DNA of 8,791 nt, from the NCBI GenBank assembly GCA_023389535.1, contig JAEWEH010000432.1, positions 1 through 8,791 of the forward strand, in the 5' to 3' direction. This DNA comes from Pseudomonadota bacterium (GTDB lineage Bacteria; Pseudomonadota; Gammaproteobacteria; Burkholderiales; Burkholderiaceae_B). The notes beneath the pieces are model-generated. The model had not been told where the DNA came from. It saw nothing but the letters and a program-made list of their open reading frames with translations, and made no database searches. The position numbers were made by a program, and so were the translations under genes. The stretch's first letter is position 1; each line of letters opens with the position of its first letter. Shown here in pieces: positions 6,398 through 8,791 of this stretch.

Positions 6398-7062
6398 GCC
6401 TGGGCCAGCACGGCGTCGCGCCGTTTCATCGCGCGGACGATGGCATTCAGGGCGACGCCGTACATCGGCACGAATAGCAGCAGGCTGACCGCCAATTTGA
6501 TGACGTAGTCGACGAGCGCGATCTCTACCCAGTGCTGCGCCATGAAGGGATTGCTGCTGCGCCAGAACGCAATGCCGAAGAACGCGGCCGTATCCAGCGC
6601 CTGTCCGACCACGGAAGCGGCCGCAGGCGCGACCCACCATTGAACGTAACCGCGGCGCATGCGATCGAATACTTGCACATCCAGCAACTGGCCCAGGACA
6701 TAGGCGGCGAAGCTGGCGAAGGCGATGCGGAAAACGAAGCTATTGAATTCGCCCAGTGCGCCGAAGCCGCTGAAACGTCCTTCGTGAAACAGCACCGACA
6801 CGATATAGGAGGCGATCAGGGCCGGCACCATGGCCCGTGCGATCACACTACGGGCTTCGGTCTTGCCGATCAAACGCACTGTCAGGTCGGTGGCCAGGAA
6901 AATAAACGGAAAGCTGAATGCGCCCCAGGTGCTGTGGAAGCCGAACAGGTCGATAGGCAACTGCACAAGATAGTTGCTGGCGATGATGATGAAGATATGG
7001 AACGCCACCAGTAAAGCAAGGTGGAGCGATACCCGCGATTGCGGGACGGATGCCGATGTCAT
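6394..7062 (-). CDS. yhhQ: Queuosine-precursor transporter, VUT family (YhhQ/DUF165)
   Basis: The 222-residue inner-membrane protein matches E. coli YhhQ (221 residues), which imports queuosine precursors such as preQ0 and preQ1. Long stretches are near identical: [19 protein letters not shown], then [17 protein letters not shown], the helix with [32 protein letters not shown] and [11 protein letters not shown]. About six hydrophobic segments are visible. It is the first gene of an operon with queC, overlapping by four bases. The ATG at 7062-7060 has its ribosome-binding site (AAAAAGG, six bases upstream) inside a preQ1 riboswitch. The operon can thus respond to the ligand it imports or helps make. 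Family and role are secure. Confidence 0.95.
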   Translation of the reverse strand: MTSASVPQSRVSLHLALLVAFHIFIIIASNYLVQLPIDLFGFHSTWGAFSFPFIFLATDLTVRLIGKTEARSVIARAMVPALIASYIVSVLFHEGRFSGFGALGEFNSFVFRIAFASFAAYVLGQLLDVQVFDRMRRGYVQWWVAPAAASVVGQALDTAAFFGIAFWRSSNPFMAQHWVEIALVDYVIKLAVSLLLFVPMYGVALNAIVRAMKRRDAVLAQA

Positions 7063-7068
7063 GTTGGA

Positions 7069-7099
7069 CCTTTTTGATGGATGGGGTTAGGGAACCCAT
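7069..7099 (-). promoter_or_regulatory. preQ1-I riboswitch (type II-like) controlling yhhQ-queC translation
   Basis: Read on the minus strand from 7099, ATGGG (7099-7095) pairs perfectly with CCCAT (7085-7081). The loop is TTCCCTAAC, and an A-rich tail CAAAAAGG ends at 7069. This matches the T. tengcongensis preQ1 aptamer: a five-pair stem, TAAC just before the second strand with C7086 in the place of ligand-binding C15, and a tail ending in GG. Loop cytosines (7092-7090) can pair with the tail GG to make the pseudoknot. That GG is the ribosome-binding site, so ligand binding should shut off translation. The downstream transporter and queC fit the ligand. Confidence 0.85.
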
Positions 7100-7118
7100 G
7101 AAGGCGATGCAAGCGGGC

Positions 7119-7124
7119 ATTATA
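7119..7124 (-). promoter_or_regulatory. -10 promoter element of yhhQ-queC
   Basis: A perfect TATAAT is read on the minus strand from 7124 to 7119. It would start RNA near 7112, about a dozen bases before the riboswitch stem, giving a short leader. No convincing -35 hexamer lies at 16-18 bases, so promoter strength is uncertain. Confidence 0.6.
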
Positions 7125-7147
7125 CGGCAAGCGGAATGCACGGGATA

Positions 7148-7176
7148 TTGGCGTGGACGCACCAGCCCCTGATACA
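7148..7176 (+). promoter_or_regulatory. Weak candidate promoter for the EamA transporter gene
   Basis: TTGGCG (7148-7153) and GATACA (7171-7176) are 17 bases apart, matching the sigma-70 hexamers at four and three of six positions. It points toward the transporter gene and lies back to back with the yhhQ promoter. This is a by-eye suggestion only. Confidence 0.25.
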
Positions 7177-7220
7177 GTGCAATACCGGTTAAAGTTCAGC
7201 CGGCACATACGACACGATCC

Positions 7221-7226
7221 GGGGGG
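7221..7226 (+). promoter_or_regulatory. G-rich candidate ribosome-binding site before the ATC codon
   Basis: GGGGGG lies five bases before the ATC at 7232, well spaced for initiation there. It is not a perfect Shine-Dalgarno match (no AGGAG core), so it supports the unusual start only moderately. Confidence 0.35.
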
Positions 7227-7231
7227 ACGCC

Positions 7232-8116
7232 ATCTACAAAGCTTACCTGCTTCTCGCACTGACAACGCTGTTCTGGGCCGGCAATTCGATTGCGGGCAAG
7301 TGGGTGGTCGGTCATGCCTCGCCGATGATACTGGTTACCCTGCGCTGGGCGAGCGTAATGGTGCTGCTGTATGTGTTCAAGAGGGAACAGATAGGTGCCG
7401 ATTGGTCGATAATCCGCCCGCGGCTACGCTATTTGCTGTCGTTGGGCGTCCTTGGTTTCACTGTCTTCAGCGTGGCGCTGTACTACGCCCTGATCTACAC
7501 CACCGCGATCAACGCCAGCATCCTGCAAGGTGGCATGCCCCTTTTCGTATTCGCAGCAAGTTTTATTCTTTTTTCCAGCCGCATACGGTTGGCGCAGGCG
7601 ATCGGATTTCTATTTTCATTCATAGGCGTGATCGTTATTGCATTGCGTGGCGAACCTGGCAACCTGATCACTCTGGGCATCAATTTCGGCGATGCGCTGG
7701 TGCTTGTTGCCATCATCGCCTATGGCATCTACACCGCCGCGCTGCGCAGCAAGCCCCAAATACACTGGATCAGCTTGATGTTCACGCTGTGTCTGGGCGC
7801 GACTTTGGCGTCCCTGCCTTTGCTGGCGCTTGAAGCGGCTCAGGGCCAGACCGTACTTCCCGACGTGCGTGGATGGGTGGCCATCGTCTATATCGTCGTC
7901 TTTCCGTCCTTCCTCAGTCAGGTCTTTTACATTCGGGCCGTGGAGCTGATCGGCGCCAACCGGGCCGGTCTGTTTATCAACCTGCTGCCCGTATGGGGCG
8001 CATTGCTGGCCGTCACGCTGCTGGGGGAAGCCTTTCATCTTTATCATGCCCTGGCGCTGGCGATGATTTTGGCGGGCATCGGGCTTGCCGAGTATGGGGG
8101 CAAACGCTCGACGTAA
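7232..8116 (+). CDS. EamA/DMT family transporter with a probable non-ATG start
   Basis: This is a drug/metabolite-superfamily inner-membrane permease with two EamA repeats and about ten membrane segments; the substrate is not predictable. The first helix carries the family signature LFWAGNSIAGKWVVGHASPM, and the second repeat ends with RAVELIGANRAGLFINLLPV then LLGEAFHLYHALA. That first-helix signature is encoded at 7244-7321, before and across the first GTG (7304). From the upstream stop (7190-7192) there is no ATG, GTG or TTG before 7304. The start is placed at ATC 7232, five bases after GGGGGG, giving 294 residues, the usual size. CTG at 7247 is an alternative. A mutated or misread ATG is also possible. 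Starting at 7304 (270 residues) would cut helix 1. The gene is divergent from yhhQ-queC and not obviously linked to it. Confidence 0.82.
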   Translation: MYKAYLLLALTTLFWAGNSIAGKWVVGHASPMILVTLRWASVMVLLYVFKREQIGADWSIIRPRLRYLLSLGVLGFTVFSVALYYALIYTTAINASILQGGMPLFVFAASFILFSSRIRLAQAIGFLFSFIGVIVIALRGEPGNLITLGINFGDALVLVAIIAYGIYTAALRSKPQIHWISLMFTLCLGATLASLPLLALEAAQGQTVLPDVRGWVAIVYIVVFPSFLSQVFYIRAVELIGANRAGLFINLLPVWGALLAVTLLGEAFHLYHALALAMILAGIGLAEYGGKRST

Positions 8117-8175
8117 CAGTTATCACGCCTTTCCTTCACCGGCGTATCATGGCCAATAAGATCGCCCGCCAACAA

Positions 8176-8212
8176 CCGAGGCAGCCATGCGATCTTTATC
8201 TGGATGCCTCGG
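8176..8212 (+). repeat. Long interrupted hairpin in the leader of the cupin gene
   Basis: CCGAGGCA (8176-8183) pairs with TGCCTCGG (8205-8212). After one mismatch, CCA (8185-8187) pairs with TGG (8201-8203), and past a three-base bulge GAT (8191-8193) pairs with ATC (8198-8200) around a CTTT loop. The structure ends five bases before the ribosome-binding site. There is no T-run, so it is not a standard terminator. It could be a leader structure or an RNA-end stabiliser for the preceding transporter mRNA. Confidence 0.55.
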
Positions 8213-8231
8213 CGCTCGAGGAGTCATCGCA

Positions 8232-8618
8232 ATGGTACGCATATTGACCGCTGTAGCGGTAACGCTGCTGCTCATGCCCGGCGCGCAAGCGCAAGACGCC
8301 ACGCAAACCGATGGCGACAAGTACAAGGTCCTGCTCGAGAACAATTGCGTCCGGGTGCTTGAATATCGTGACCAGCCGGGCGAGAAAACACATCAGCATC
8401 ATCACCCGGCATTTGTCTTGTATGCCTTCAGTTCATTTGAGCGTACTTTGACGCTGCCCGACGGGAAGGTTCTACGCCGCCAGTTCAATGCCGGCGATGT
8501 CATGTGGTCGGAGGCCCAAACGCATATTGGCGAGAACGTCGGCCAAACTCCCACGCATGTGCTCATTACCGAATTGAAGGAGCGTCCCGAAGGCGACCGG
8601 GAATGTGCCCGGCGATGA
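8232..8618 (+). CDS. Small exported cupin-domain protein
   Basis: The 128-residue precursor begins with a clear Sec signal peptide (MVRILTAVAVTLLLMPGAQA), with likely cleavage after Ala20, so it should act in the periplasm. The mature part is a single cupin barrel. His54, His56, His57 and His58 (THQHHHP) provide the first metal-binding cluster, with further histidines in QTHIGENVG and PTHVLI. DKYKVLLENNCVRVLEYRDQ is typical of small cupins of unknown role. The frame is open from an ATG at 8187, but that codon lies inside a hairpin; 8232 is preferred because GAGGAG (8218-8223) sits eight bases upstream and the signal peptide then begins at residue 1. It follows the EamA gene by 115 bases. The substrate is unknown. 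Confidence 0.85.
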   Translation: MVRILTAVAVTLLLMPGAQAQDATQTDGDKYKVLLENNCVRVLEYRDQPGEKTHQHHHPAFVLYAFSSFERTLTLPDGKVLRRQFNAGDVMWSEAQTHIGENVGQTPTHVLITELKERPEGDRECARR

Positions 8619-8646
8619 TGGCCGTCTTCTGATCCAGTAAGCGGCG

Positions 8647-8791
8647 TCAGCGCGCGTTGCCGGCCAGCCAGCGCAAATAAGCCGTACGCGTCGTGGCAGA
8701 CACTGAATCCAGCACCTTCTGATAGTGGACCTGATGCCGCCGTATCAGCCGGGCATCGGCTACGATGCGCGATTTGCAAAACCAATGGCAG
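8647..8791 (-). CDS. C-terminal end of an unidentified protein (partial, runs off the window)
   Basis: On the minus strand an open frame enters at the right edge and ends at a TGA (8649-8647), giving 47 residues. It includes SRIVADARLIRRHQVHYQKV and ends TAYLRWLAGNAR. The stretch is rich in Arg, His and hydrophobic residues and looks helical. It ends 28 bases beyond the convergent cupin stop. The overlapping longer minus-strand frame from 8785 runs antisense through the cupin gene and is less protein-like. I do not recognise the family, and the start lies outside the window. Confidence 0.5.
   Translation of the reverse strand, partial: CHWFCKSRIVADARLIRRHQVHYQKVLDSVSATTRTAYLRWLAGNAR

Noticed and set aside
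6398..6640. Upstream extension of queC to 6640
   Set aside because: It would overlap the transporter gene by about 240 bases and add about 80 Arg-rich residues not found in QueC; the GTG at 6397 gives the family N-terminus.
8145..8150. TATCAT as a -10 element of the cupin gene
   Set aside because: The nearest -35-like TTATCA is 19 bases away, so the match is too weak to call a promoter.
8402..8785. Minus-strand open frame opposite the cupin gene
   Set aside because: Most of it is antisense to the cupin; the shorter frame ending at 8647 is more protein-like.

Overview
The window comes from a GC-rich Gram-negative bacterium. Codon use, the E. coli-like Ada, AlkB and YhhQ proteins, and the pairing of ada with DUF2086-type oxygenase genes suggest a betaproteobacterium, plausibly Burkholderiales/Alcaligenaceae. 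That placement is inference; no rRNA or other marker is present.

Bases 1-4266 form an alkylation-repair island on the + strand: an Ada-C-like O6-alkylguanine methyltransferase (56-694), an Oxygenase-NA/DUF2086 protein (721-1419), AlkB (1448-2098), Ada (2214-3305) and a second Oxygenase-NA paralogue overlapping ada by ATGA (3302-4045). The order is methyltransferase-oxygenase, alkB, Ada-oxygenase, so it looks like a duplicated pair flanking alkB. An E. coli-like Ada-box promoter lies in the alkB-ada gap. Two proteins of the second module have lost key residues: Ada keeps its methyl-accepting Cys43 but lacks three of the four zinc cysteines of the sensor domain, and the second oxygenase has H-x-R where H-x-D binds iron. 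The module is followed by a broken cupin remnant (about 4049-4266).

Bases 4351-5592 encode an MFS transporter on the + strand. It converges on a minus-strand queuosine operon: a YhhQ-type queuosine-precursor transporter (6394-7062) and queC (5678-6397), which overlap by GTGA. A good -10 element and a compact class preQ1-I (type II-like) riboswitch precede it, with the transporter's ribosome-binding site inside the aptamer tail. Synthesis and salvage of the queuosine precursor therefore appear to share one translational control.

Divergently, 7232-8116 encodes an EamA/DMT exporter whose conserved first membrane segment lies upstream of any ATG, GTG or TTG, suggesting a rare ATC start. A long hairpin (8176-8212) separates it from a small exported cupin (8232-8618). 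The right edge holds the C-terminal end of an unidentified minus-strand gene.
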